Origin: Candidatus Zipacnadia bacterium
Lineage (GTDB): Bacteria > Armatimonadota > Zipacnadia > Zipacnadales > Zipacnadaceae
Assembly (NCBI GenBank): GCA_029820565.1
Contig: JALGUR010000013.1
Location: 1-43,734, forward strand
Length of the DNA: 43,734 nt
Reading direction: 5' to 3'
Shown here piece by piece: positions 1 through 7,653 of this stretch (position 1 is its first letter; every line of letters starts with the position of its first letter). The notes below the pieces were generated by a model that did no database searches, had not been told where the DNA came from, and saw only the letters and a list, made by a program, of their open reading frames with translations. The position numbers and the translations under genes are program-made.

Positions 1-115
1 CGCCGGCCTCGACCTGGCGGCGGGCCAGGTCCTGAATTACGCTCTCGTCGTGGTCAGCAATAGCCTGACCGACTTCCTTAAACATACCGTTGATTCTTTC
101 AGCTATGACAAGCAC
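1..115 (-). CDS. acsE: AcsE-like methyltetrahydrofolate:corrinoid/iron-sulfur protein methyltransferase, 5' end only
   Basis: Only the first 38 codons are inside the window; the rest lies beyond the left edge. Reading from a GTG at 115 gives an N-terminus with the pattern VIAERINGMF, then AIADHDESVIQDLARRQ, then VEAG. This matches the start of AcsE/pterin-binding (DHPS-fold) methyltransferases, which open with a GERINGMF-like strand and a WARRQxExG helix. A strong AGGAGG (129-124) lies 8 nt before the GTG, and an ATG at 85 would cut off the conserved strand, so the GTG is preferred. The family moves the methyl group of methyl-H4folate to the cobalt of the corrinoid protein AcsC/AcsD, whose genes lie just upstream in the same direction. 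The fold assignment rests on a short piece but agrees with the operon context. Confidence 0.8.
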   Translation of the reverse strand, partial: MLVIAERINGMFKEVGQAIADHDESVIQDLARRQVEAG

Positions 116-161
116 AGCGCACGCCTCCTTTGGGATAACACTTCTTGGACAAGTGTGGAGA

Positions 162-230
162 TCGGGGCAAGGATGCCCCTCCTACAATAGTCTGTGTTAA
201 GGGATGGCCCTCCTACAATAGTCTGTGTTA
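162..230. repeat. Dispersed intergenic repeat with a tandem 21-bp unit
   Basis: Between acsD and acsE lies TCGGGGCAAGGATGCCCC, itself a short palindrome, followed by CTCCTACAATAGTCTGTGTTA twice (179-199 and 210-230, period 31). The same TCGGGGCAAGGATGCCCC core recurs near 21693-21712 after nadA, and a related form is near 25965-25995. This looks like a member of a genome-wide short palindromic repeat family. Confidence 0.7.
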
Positions 231-242
231 CTGGATATTCGA

Positions 243-1139
243 CTAAGATACGGCCATCAAGTCGGCCAGTAGGGCGCGGATGTGCTGGACGGCTTCGGGG
301 TGCCACATTACCAGGATGTCGGTGCCGCCGTGTAGGAACACGGTGGCAGTAGCCGCTTCCCAGAGAATCTCTGAGCCGACGATGGAGAGCATCGGCATAG
401 AGAGCATAGCATCGCCGCCCAACGCGGCCAGTCGGGTGCGCTCCAGGATGGAATAAGCATACTCCACGCCATAGCCCACAGCACCGGTAACCTGGTACAT
501 AATGATTCGGTCGCGGGGCAGCCCCATCTCACTGAGCAGGATATTGACCTGTTTCTGGATACTTATATCCAGGGGCGATTCGCCGATGACCAGATGATCG
601 TCAGCCAGTGCAGAGGCAGCGATGGTTTTGTAATTATCCTCCACCGCCGAGGCCAGTAGACAGCGCTCACCGGCGGCGGCTTGACTACAGACCGGGATGA
701 CTTCATTATCTTTATCGTAGTCGCCGCAGCCCCAAATAATCAGCGGTACGCCCACGGCCTCTAAAATCGCCCGGACATTCTCAGCGCACTGGTCAGGACT
801 GGCATCAGTGCCGAAGGGGTCAGCGCTGTCCAGGCGCAGGACAATCAACTCAGCGTCGTATTCCTCTACACACTTTTGGGCCCAGGCGGCGGGGTCGCCC
901 AGGACATCGGCAAAGGGCTCCATCAGCGGCTCCGGCCAGCCCTTGGGGGCTTCATCCAATACTTCCATCGCCAGGACTGGAGGATGAGGCATCTGGCCTT
1001 CGAAATGGAGAAAAGGAAGGGTGGTCTCGCCCCCTACTGTTACCTTACTGGTGCGGGTACCGCCTTCCTCGGCAGTTGCGCCGATAGTGGCTGTGTTGAC
1101 CTGGGCCGGCCACTGTTTGGTGGGAAGTTCGAAACTCAT
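243..1139 (-). CDS. acsD: Corrinoid/iron-sulfur protein small subunit (CODH/ACS delta subunit)
   Basis: 298 aa, close to the usual length (about 300-320) of the CFeSP small subunit. With AcsC it forms the B12- and Fe4S4-containing methyl carrier that takes a methyl group from AcsE and hands it to the A-cluster of acetyl-CoA synthase. The TIM-barrel family signature is visible in the stretch with PHPPVLAMEVLD (about 51-62), the LIVLRLDSADP strand (about 98-108) and a later GVGYGVEYAYS-type segment. The start is the ATG at 1139, preceded by GGAGG at 9 nt. It lies between acsV and acsE in one minus-strand operon. The 76-nt gap to acsV is AT-rich. No cofactor-binding cysteines are expected in this subunit. 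Confidence 0.93.
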   Translation of the reverse strand: MSFELPTKQWPAQVNTATIGATAEEGGTRTSKVTVGGETTLPFLHFEGQMPHPPVLAMEVLDEAPKGWPEPLMEPFADVLGDPAAWAQKCVEEYDAELIVLRLDSADPFGTDASPDQCAENVRAILEAVGVPLIIWGCGDYDKDNEVIPVCSQAAAGERCLLASAVEDNYKTIAASALADDHLVIGESPLDISIQKQVNILLSEMGLPRDRIIMYQVTGAVGYGVEYAYSILERTRLAALGGDAMLSMPMLSIVGSEILWEAATATVFLHGGTDILVMWHPEAVQHIRALLADLMAVS

Positions 1140-1215
1140 TGACTCTAACCTCCGTGCTGATATCGTACAACTTTTGTCTTTGTTTATAATTTATTTGCAA
1201 ACGGTGGCCATAGGG

Positions 1216-3132
1216 TCAGCCTTGGACAATGTTGGTTTTGTCATTAACTGTGTCCGCTGAGGGAAAGCGGCTCAAATCGGTATGCGGTAAGAACATACTG
1301 GCAATGAACTCATCCATGAATTGCGGGGCAGCACTTAAGTCTATGTAAGTCAGTCCCGCCACGACATTAGCGGCCCGCTCGCGGGCGGGTCGGGCCAACA
1401 GGGCTAAGTAGGCTCCCGCCAGGGAAGTATTGCCCACCGCCGCGACTCGCGGGGTGGGAATATCGGGAATTATGCCCAGCGTGATAGCATCGGTAATGTT
1501 CAGGTGGCTGCCAAAGGCCCCGGCCAGGTAGATTTGCTCAATATCTGCGACAGGGATCTGGACTTGGTCGAGCAAAGTGGTGATACCGGCATATATGGCC
1601 GCCTTGGAACGCAGCAGGTTCTCGATGTCGGCCTGCTGGAGGGCCAAATCACGGCCGGTGGCATTCTCGGTGCTCCATAGTATTACAAACTCGGGCTGGC
1701 CGTCGCGCTCCCGCATCCGGGGAGAGTCCAATTCTTCATTGAATTTGCCACCCCGGTCAATTACCCCGGCGCGCCACAGAGTGGCTAAAAGCTCCAATAG
1801 TCCGCTGCCGCATAATCCCACCGGGCCTGTCTGGCCGATAGTAACAAATGTGAAACAGTCGTCTTCGGGATCGTAGTCAATATTTTGGATAGCCCCGGAA
1901 GTGGCGTGGACGGCGCAGTCTATGCCTGCGCCTTCAAAGGCCGGGCCAGCCGAGCAGGAGGCGCACATCATCCAGTCCTTATTGCCCACTACAATCTCCC
2001 CATTAGTCCCTACATCTACCAGCAGGGACAGTTTGTCCGTGGCGAATAGACCCATGGCCAGTATGCCGGCGGTGATGTCGCCGCCGACATAGCCACTGAC
2101 GGCCGGCATGCAAAAAATCGGCGCCTGGGGATGGATGGGCAGGCCTACTTGATGGGCAGACAACACTGGCACGTGTTCGGCGGCGTGGATGTGCGGCGCA
2201 TGGCGGATAGGATCGGGAGGGATCTGCAACAGCAGACTTATCATAGTAGCGTTGCCGGCGCAGCAGGCGGTCATAATTTGCTCGGGCTCAATTGAACACT
2301 GCTGGCAGAGGTCCTGTAGCAGTTCGGCGATTGTATCAATAATTGCCTGATGCAGTTGCTCAAGTCCGTCGGAATGTTCCTGGGACCAGATGATGCGGGT
2401 AATGACATCGGCACCATAGCGGAATTGCTGGTTGGGCAAACCGGCGGCGGCCACAATCGCTCCAGAGCCCAGATTCACAATCTCGGCGGCCAATGTACTG
2501 GTCCCAATATCTAAGGCTAACCCATACAGGGGACGGTCGTGAGCAGCGTTAGTCTGGATTATCCGGTGGCTGTGGCCTTCGTCAGCAACCGTGACACTGG
2601 CGTGGAAGTCAGCGTCGCGCAAGGTGAGGGGTAACCGCCGCAGAGCAGGCAGGTCAATGGTGAGCGGGCTCCAGTCGGGCTGTTGCTGGAGGATGGCTCG
2701 GTTTAGCCTTTCCCGGTCCGGCTCAGGATCATCGGCGGTCGGGGAGGGCATCTTTACTGTAGCGGTCTGAACCAGTGGACTGAGGGGCGAGGCCAGCAGC
2801 GCGGCGGCCGGCGGAGACAAGGAAGCGGCGATGGCCTCGGCGAAATCAGCCACGCGTGACTCGACAGGGACCTGGACTACGATGTCACCGGCTACCTGAG
2901 TCTGACAGGCGAGCACCTCCCGGGGGGTATCAGTGATTTCAATGATCTCGTCCTGATCTCGGGGTCTTATTCGGCCCTGCTGGACTATTACACGGCACAA
3001 GTGACACACGCCATGGCCGCCACACTCACTGGCGATACTCAGACCTGCCCGGTCGGCGACGGCCAGTAGTAGTTCCCCGTCGCCGGCCTCGGTTGAAATG
3101 TCGTCAGGTTGAAAGACGACCTGGTAGGCCAT
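1216..3132 (-). CDS. acsV: RACo-type ferredoxin/ASKHA ATPase, reductive activator of the corrinoid protein
   Basis: 638 aa, the normal size for RACo (DUF4445 family). The protein uses ATP to drive an electron from its 2Fe-2S cluster onto inactive Co(II) in the corrinoid protein. Residues 1-90 form a plant-type 2Fe-2S domain with C37, C43, C46 and C76 (CGGHGVCHLC then LACQTQ). The ASKHA ATPase part begins with the phosphate-1 motif LALDIGTSTLAAEI near 205-218 and has a second nucleotide-binding motif LLVDVGTNGEIVV near 372-384, followed by CSAGPAFEGAGI. It starts 8 nt after the acsC stop, so the two are almost certainly co-translated, as expected for an activator and its substrate. Symbol by family; acsV is one of several names in use. 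Confidence 0.92.
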   Translation of the reverse strand: MAYQVVFQPDDISTEAGDGELLLAVADRAGLSIASECGGHGVCHLCRVIVQQGRIRPRDQDEIIEITDTPREVLACQTQVAGDIVVQVPVESRVADFAEAIAASLSPPAAALLASPLSPLVQTATVKMPSPTADDPEPDRERLNRAILQQQPDWSPLTIDLPALRRLPLTLRDADFHASVTVADEGHSHRIIQTNAAHDRPLYGLALDIGTSTLAAEIVNLGSGAIVAAAGLPNQQFRYGADVITRIIWSQEHSDGLEQLHQAIIDTIAELLQDLCQQCSIEPEQIMTACCAGNATMISLLLQIPPDPIRHAPHIHAAEHVPVLSAHQVGLPIHPQAPIFCMPAVSGYVGGDITAGILAMGLFATDKLSLLVDVGTNGEIVVGNKDWMMCASCSAGPAFEGAGIDCAVHATSGAIQNIDYDPEDDCFTFVTIGQTGPVGLCGSGLLELLATLWRAGVIDRGGKFNEELDSPRMRERDGQPEFVILWSTENATGRDLALQQADIENLLRSKAAIYAGITTLLDQVQIPVADIEQIYLAGAFGSHLNITDAITLGIIPDIPTPRVAAVGNTSLAGAYLALLARPARERAANVVAGLTYIDLSAAPQFMDEFIASMFLPHTDLSRFPSADTVNDKTNIVQG

Positions 3133-3140
3133 TTATCTAC

Positions 3141-4481
3141 TTAAGCTCCTTTGCGCCGCTCGCGGAAGAATTGAGGAATGCCGGAAGACTCGCGCGGCCC
3201 AACCGCCACCTGCCAGCCTGACTCCTGCTCTAACTTGCCCTGCAACACCGCCACGCCGCCGGGCAGAATAACCTCGCGATGGGCGACAATGTCCTCCAGT
3301 CCAGTGTCAACTATAGCCTTAGCGATGATTTCAGGAGTGAAATCTCCCGCGGCCCACGCGGTGAGCACCGAAGTACCATCGGTATTTACTGGCAATATGT
3401 AGGCGTCAATCTTGCCGGCGCTAACGTCCCCCTCTACGGAGTAGTAAGTAAGGGAGAAGTTGGTAGTAATCAGGACAGGTGAGTTTTCGTCGGGCTCGCC
3501 CACTTCAGAGACACGCTGTTCGACTTGCAGCGGTTTCTGGGGGTCAGTGTAGATGTTCAAGCGCGCAGTAATGATAGGCAGTAATAACTCGGGCCGCAGA
3601 GTGTCCACAATTATCACCGAGGCGTACTTGGCCACTGCCGTGCAAACCTGCAAGAAGCCCAAAGGCTTTTCACTGTCAACTGCAGGGGCCACGATGGTGG
3701 GATATCTCAGCGCCTTGGTGCTCTGATCAAGGGTAGCCCGGCGAATGGCAGTTTGATGGACCAACAGCTGCGAGGTGCTCTGAGGCGTGCTGTCAAGCAG
3801 TAGGTCTTTCGCTCCCGCTTGGCCGGCCTGCTCGCTCATGTCAACAAGTTCGTCAAGGCCATCCGCCCGCAGGGATAGGGGACAGTCATATTTGGTGGCC
3901 AGTTCCACCATCGCCTCTAAATTGTCCCCGGCAGCCCCGTAGATGAGCGGCTTGGTCTCGCCGCAGACTTCCAAGGCCCGCCCGGTTGTCTCAGGGGCGG
4001 TACTCATTAGCACCAGGGGTAGATTGGTGGTCTGCGTGGCCAGTTCGGCGGCCCGAGCCAATCGGCCCTCACCGCTGTCCCGCAGAGCAATAAGGTCAAT
4101 GCCCAAAGTCATCCCTACCCGGTCAAATTCGATGGCATCTATCTGCTGGACGCATTGGGTAATCTCGTCGTCCGACAAAGAGCAGTCCACGGCAATGGCT
4201 ATTGCGCAGGGATGATAGAAAGTCTCCTCATGACGGAAAGCCACGGTCTCGCCCCCCACTTCTATGGCATGGTCGTCAGTGCCGATAGTGACGGTCGCCA
4301 TCGGCGGGGCAGAGGCTTCGCCTAATGCAGCCTTGGCCTCGTCACTGACATGAGGACAGTCATCCAGGGAAGCCTGTTTCTGGGCTATTTTCATAGCAAA
4401 TGCCAGACAGGTGGGCACGCCGCAATCGCCACAGTTAGTCTGGGGCAATAGTTTATAGATTTCAATGGCGCTGAGTGCCAC
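3141..4481 (-). CDS. acsC: Corrinoid/iron-sulfur protein large subunit (CODH/ACS gamma subunit)
   Basis: 446 aa, typical for AcsC. The N-terminal domain carries the low-potential 4Fe-4S cluster ligands C17, C20, C25 and C42 (TNCGDCGVPTC then DDCPH), the C-X2-C-X4-C-X16-C pattern of this family. A TIM barrel follows, and the last 120 residues should hold the B12-binding domain. Translation starts at a GTG (4481) with GGAGG 7 nt upstream; there is no better ATG nearby. The protein carries the methyl group on cobalt between AcsE and AcsB. Its neighbours acsB (upstream), acsV (8 nt downstream) and acsD fit this role. The 99-nt gap from acsB holds a paired-hairpin repeat. Confidence 0.94.
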   Translation of the reverse strand: MALSAIEIYKLLPQTNCGDCGVPTCLAFAMKIAQKQASLDDCPHVSDEAKAALGEASAPPMATVTIGTDDHAIEVGGETVAFRHEETFYHPCAIAIAVDCSLSDDEITQCVQQIDAIEFDRVGMTLGIDLIALRDSGEGRLARAAELATQTTNLPLVLMSTAPETTGRALEVCGETKPLIYGAAGDNLEAMVELATKYDCPLSLRADGLDELVDMSEQAGQAGAKDLLLDSTPQSTSQLLVHQTAIRRATLDQSTKALRYPTIVAPAVDSEKPLGFLQVCTAVAKYASVIIVDTLRPELLLPIITARLNIYTDPQKPLQVEQRVSEVGEPDENSPVLITTNFSLTYYSVEGDVSAGKIDAYILPVNTDGTSVLTAWAAGDFTPEIIAKAIVDTGLEDIVAHREVILPGGVAVLQGKLEQESGWQVAVGPRESSGIPQFFRERRKGA

Positions 4482-4510
4482 GTTCTTTCCTCCTTCACAA
4501 AATCCCGGTG

Positions 4511-4559
4511 CGACGGGCGTCTCGCCCGTCGGGGATAGGGACAGGCGAGACGCCTGTCC
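4511..4559. repeat. Paired hairpins with complementary loops between acsB and acsC
   Basis: Two perfect 8-bp stems lie side by side: CGACGGGC/GCCCGTCG (4511-4518, 4524-4531, loop GTCTC) and GGACAGGC/GCCTGTCC (4539-4546, 4552-4559, loop GAGAC). The loops are reverse complements, and the segment GGCGTCTCGCC in the first equals the reverse complement of GGCGAGACGCC in the second, so alternative long pairing is possible. No T-run follows on the minus strand. It may be a dispersed repeat lodged in the operon, or an mRNA processing or stability element. Confidence 0.75.
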
Positions 4560-4580
4560 TACCGAATATACGTTGTATAG

Positions 4581-6785
4581 TTACATCAGTGGTTCCATCT
4601 CCAGGGCGGGGTGCTTTACTTGTTGGAGATAGGCCATCAGTTCTTCGGTAGTAGTCGCGTCATCTTCGTCGGCTATTTGGTTGGGCAAGTCGGGCATACC
4701 GAGTTCTTCGGCGCGCTTCTGGAGACCCTCAGCCAGGTCTTCTTTCATCTCTTTGGTCATCCACACCAGTCGGGGCAGGCCGCCGTCGCCTCGGATAAAC
4801 TTCTTACTTATCACATACCGGCGTCCCACCCCCAGAAATCCAGGGGTCTGATGGCCGCCACCGACCGTTCCGGCCAGGGTACTGAACGGCATCCCGCAGG
4901 GGGTCATATCGACAAATTCGCGGTTAACAATCATAAAGCCGTTAGCCTCAGGCAGCACCGCCAGGATTGCCTCAAAGCAGCCGCAGGAAGTCATCGGGAC
5001 CTCCATAATAGAATATAGGCTGACCCGATCTACGGTTTGATGGGATTCGCGGTAGACGAACTCATTAACCTTCTCAAATTCCCCTATCTCCTCATCAATG
5101 CACTCGCCCTTTTCCACCGGCTGGTTCGGGCCGTGCGGATTCATCTCAAAGGCAGCCCGGGCATCCAGCCAGTTATAGGCACCGCACAGTCCCAGCCGCT
5201 CGGGGCTGATAACGCAGACGTGATCGGGAGCGTAGGACTGGCACAGAGTGCAGGAGTAGAACAAGTCCACACTTTCATCGGTCATCCCCGCGACTCGCTC
5301 ATCGCGGATGCGATAGGCTTCCTTGGCCACAGGTGTCCATTGGTCCATTAGGTCCTCATCAGTTGTCACGGTCACCTGAACCTTGTCGACGATAGCACCC
5401 CATTCGTTCTTAAGTTCGGCGACAATAACTTTGCCAAAATGCTCCAGCCGCCAGCCGGCGTTGAACGCCTCCTTGCTAATGCGGATCCACGGGATGTCGC
5501 GCTGGCCCATATGGAATATGCCATGGGCGTGGTTGAGGGCGGTGTGGGTGCGGCGCTCCAGGATGGACTCATAGATCTCCTGCATCTTGCGGCCGGCCAC
5601 CTCCATAAATATGCCGACGGGATGGGAAGAGCCCTCTTCCACGGTATCTACATCTGGGCCGACCACGGTGACTTTGCCGTCTTCAATCTCGTCCATATCG
5701 CGCATTGTCAGGTATTCGATGGCATGCGAGTACTTGCCCCCGAATTCAACCTGCATATCCTCGCGCCTAATTATTTCTCCCTCAAAAGCGGCGGCGACCG
5801 GCACGGGCACATCAACCTCACGTACTGTCACCTTCACTCCCCGCACATCTATACACCTCTGTACTATATTTTGGTGGTCCAACTCCCGAACTAATTCCTC
5901 GTAAGTGCACACACCGGTGGGCCGTATTTCGGGGATTTCGGTATCACAGATAACTGAGAAGCCCATATTTATAGCCCCGGCCCCGCTGGCGAACTTCAAA
6001 TCATCAATCGTGCCCAGGCCCAGGCCAAAGGCAAAGATATGAGCGCGAGTGTAATCCAGGCAGCCCTTCCAGTCGCCCTTCTGGAGGCCGCCAAAGGTCA
6101 AGGCGCCGCGGATGGCCCAGTTGAGGGCGTAAATTATTGATTCGGTATCTGGGCCCAGCGGCACAATGTAAATGTCCCAGCCCGAAGCGGGGTCTTCCAC
6201 TATACTCTGATCCAGCACACCGGCTTCCAGCAACTGGTCACGCATCGTCTTGCCGTTATGGTTGCCGATTAAAAAGGTGAGGATGTTGCGCTTCTGCAAT
6301 TCGCGGATGATATATTCGGCAGTCTCCAGATCGGGCGCGGCCCCCACCACCGCGGCGAAGCCTGGCATCCGACCGTCCACTAACTGGATGCCCAGGCTGC
6401 GCAGGATCGTATCGGAGATGAATCCGTGCCAGCCCTCCTGAGGTTCGGTGCCTTCCAGGTAGTCCAGGGCCTTGAGCATCTCTTCGGATAGCATCGTGGC
6501 AATACCCGCGTCCAAAGTCCCGCTGAGGTAAGGCAGCCAGACTGAGTCACTGGGCTCGTCGGTCAGCAAGGTCTTGGTGTATTCCAACACGTCCTGCATC
6601 TGCCCCAGGTTCTCCACTTCCTCCCCTAACAGGGCGCAGGCCATAGGCAGGTAAAAAGCGGTCTCAGGGAACCCTACGTGCTCTTCGGCCCCGTGGTTTT
6701 CGATCGCGGCCTGTAGTGCTTCGTCAATCTGGGCAACTTTGCCGTGTGAAGCTCTAATAGCCGCAGCGGCAACTTCTTTAGACAT
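4581..6785 (-). CDS. acsB: Acetyl-CoA synthase, ACS subunit of CODH/ACS
   Basis: 734 aa, full bacterial length (Moorella about 729), including the N-terminal CODH-binding domain that archaeal homologues lack. It condenses CO, a methyl group from the corrinoid protein and CoA at the nickel-iron A-cluster. The A-cluster ligands are all present: C512, C515, C524 and C534 in the segment FYSCTLCQSYAPDHVC...GLCGAYN, and C601 and C603 in TSCGCFEAI. Every one is shifted by exactly +6 from the Moorella positions (506, 509, 518, 528, 595, 597), so there is no net insertion or deletion across this region. The glycine-rich GTVGGGHQTPGFLG segment (about 639-652) is also typical. The start ATG has AAGGAGG 10 nt upstream. 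It lies between the zinc-ribbon gene and acsC. Confidence 0.97.
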   Translation of the reverse strand: MSKEVAAAAIRASHGKVAQIDEALQAAIENHGAEEHVGFPETAFYLPMACALLGEEVENLGQMQDVLEYTKTLLTDEPSDSVWLPYLSGTLDAGIATMLSEEMLKALDYLEGTEPQEGWHGFISDTILRSLGIQLVDGRMPGFAAVVGAAPDLETAEYIIRELQKRNILTFLIGNHNGKTMRDQLLEAGVLDQSIVEDPASGWDIYIVPLGPDTESIIYALNWAIRGALTFGGLQKGDWKGCLDYTRAHIFAFGLGLGTIDDLKFASGAGAINMGFSVICDTEIPEIRPTGVCTYEELVRELDHQNIVQRCIDVRGVKVTVREVDVPVPVAAAFEGEIIRREDMQVEFGGKYSHAIEYLTMRDMDEIEDGKVTVVGPDVDTVEEGSSHPVGIFMEVAGRKMQEIYESILERRTHTALNHAHGIFHMGQRDIPWIRISKEAFNAGWRLEHFGKVIVAELKNEWGAIVDKVQVTVTTDEDLMDQWTPVAKEAYRIRDERVAGMTDESVDLFYSCTLCQSYAPDHVCVISPERLGLCGAYNWLDARAAFEMNPHGPNQPVEKGECIDEEIGEFEKVNEFVYRESHQTVDRVSLYSIMEVPMTSCGCFEAILAVLPEANGFMIVNREFVDMTPCGMPFSTLAGTVGGGHQTPGFLGVGRRYVISKKFIRGDGGLPRLVWMTKEMKEDLAEGLQKRAEELGMPDLPNQIADEDDATTTEELMAYLQQVKHPALEMEPLM

Positions 6786-6873
6786 CTGTTGTAAGCCTCC
6801 TTGACGATGTCAAATCCACTATTGCTGGATCCATCTGTGGCGGGCAGCCGTTTTGTTGATGTCCCCCGTGAAG

Positions 6874-7038
6874 CTAGCTTGCTTCTAAATCGCGTAGAAC
6901 TTCGGCATATTTCTTGCGTCGGCACCGCGGGCAGATGTGGAGCCGCTCAGCGCCGATCTCCAACTTGTCAGCCAGCCGCTGGATCCGGCGCGCTGGGGCA
7001 ATTGATTCGCCGCAGATTTTGCATTGTACTGCTGCCAT
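6874..7038 (-). CDS. 54-aa two-CxxC zinc-ribbon protein inside the acs operon
   Basis: A short gene between the ferredoxin and acsB. It starts with ATG at 7038, 7 nt after a perfect AGGAGG (7051-7046), and ends with TAG at 6876-6874. The product starts MAAVQCKICGES and contains two knuckles, C6-x-x-C9 and C36-P-x-C39, separated by a charged helix-like segment, with a basic tail RRKKYAEVLRDLEAS. This is the layout of a single-zinc (or iron) ribbon. No family name is recognised. Position and strong ribosome-binding site argue for a real gene co-expressed with CODH and ACS. A role in assembly, metal delivery or regulation is possible but is inference. Confidence 0.75.
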   Translation of the reverse strand: MAAVQCKICGESIAPARRIQRLADKLEIGAERLHICPRCRRKKYAEVLRDLEAS

Positions 7039-7092
7039 TCATACGCCTCCTGGGAGATCGAGCACGCGGGCAGTGCCGATCATACCGCTATC

Positions 7093-7629
7093 CTATCTGG
7101 TTGCCGCCTGCTGATATTCTTCCTTCAAGGCTGTCTCCATAGCCTCCAGTGTCCGCTGTTGAATTTCAGCGGTCAGCTCTGCATCCTCGACCAGTTCTAA
7201 TGCTCCAGTAGGACACGCCTCCACGCAAGCCGGCGGCTGGCCTGCTTGTTGCCGGTCGATACACATATCACACTTGAGCGCCGTCTCGCCGTCAGCACTC
7301 ATCCTGATCATACCGAACGGGCAGGCAATAACGCAACTTCCACAACCGACACACAGCTCCTCGTCCAGTATCACCGGCCCATCGGGATCGGGCCTCTGTA
7401 TGGCATGTTGGGGGCATACGCTTGCGCAAGGCGGGTCCTCGCAGTGCTGGCAATGCAGGGGAACTGCCGCTTCTCCGATCGCGACTATAGCCATGCGCGG
7501 CTCGGGAGGCTGCTCCTGCTGGATTGCTTCGTAGAGCGTCGGCGAAGCTCCATGCGCCACAGCACAGGCTACCTCACAACTGTGACAACCCATGCATTTG
7601 GCAACATCTACAGTGATCACTTGCGGCAT
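7093..7629 (-). CDS. CooF/HycB-type polyferredoxin with four 4Fe-4S clusters
   Basis: 178 aa. Sixteen cysteines fall in four groups: C12/15/18/22 (CMGCHSCEVAC), C60/63/68/72 (CQHCEDPPCASVC), C93/96/99/103 (CVGCGSCVIAC) and C120/123/135/139 (CDMC...CVEAC). This is the pattern of CooF, HycB and DMSO-reductase B-type electron-transfer subunits, each binding four 4Fe-4S clusters. It lies 24 nt after the CODH gene, so it is the likely electron partner that feeds or drains CODH. No signal peptide is seen, so it should be cytoplasmic. The ribosome-binding site is AAGGGAAA. I leave the symbol blank because cooF is only the nearest named example. Confidence 0.9.
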   Translation of the reverse strand: MPQVITVDVAKCMGCHSCEVACAVAHGASPTLYEAIQQEQPPEPRMAIVAIGEAAVPLHCQHCEDPPCASVCPQHAIQRPDPDGPVILDEELCVGCGSCVIACPFGMIRMSADGETALKCDMCIDRQQAGQPPACVEACPTGALELVEDAELTAEIQQRTLEAMETALKEEYQQAATR

Positions 7630-7653
7630 AGAATTTCCCTTCTGCGTTTATCA

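Noticed and set aside
179-230. CRISPR-like repeats at the acsD/acsE gap
   Set aside because: Only two 21-bp copies with a 10-bp gap; no regular spacers, no cas genes, and the same core occurs at other gaps.
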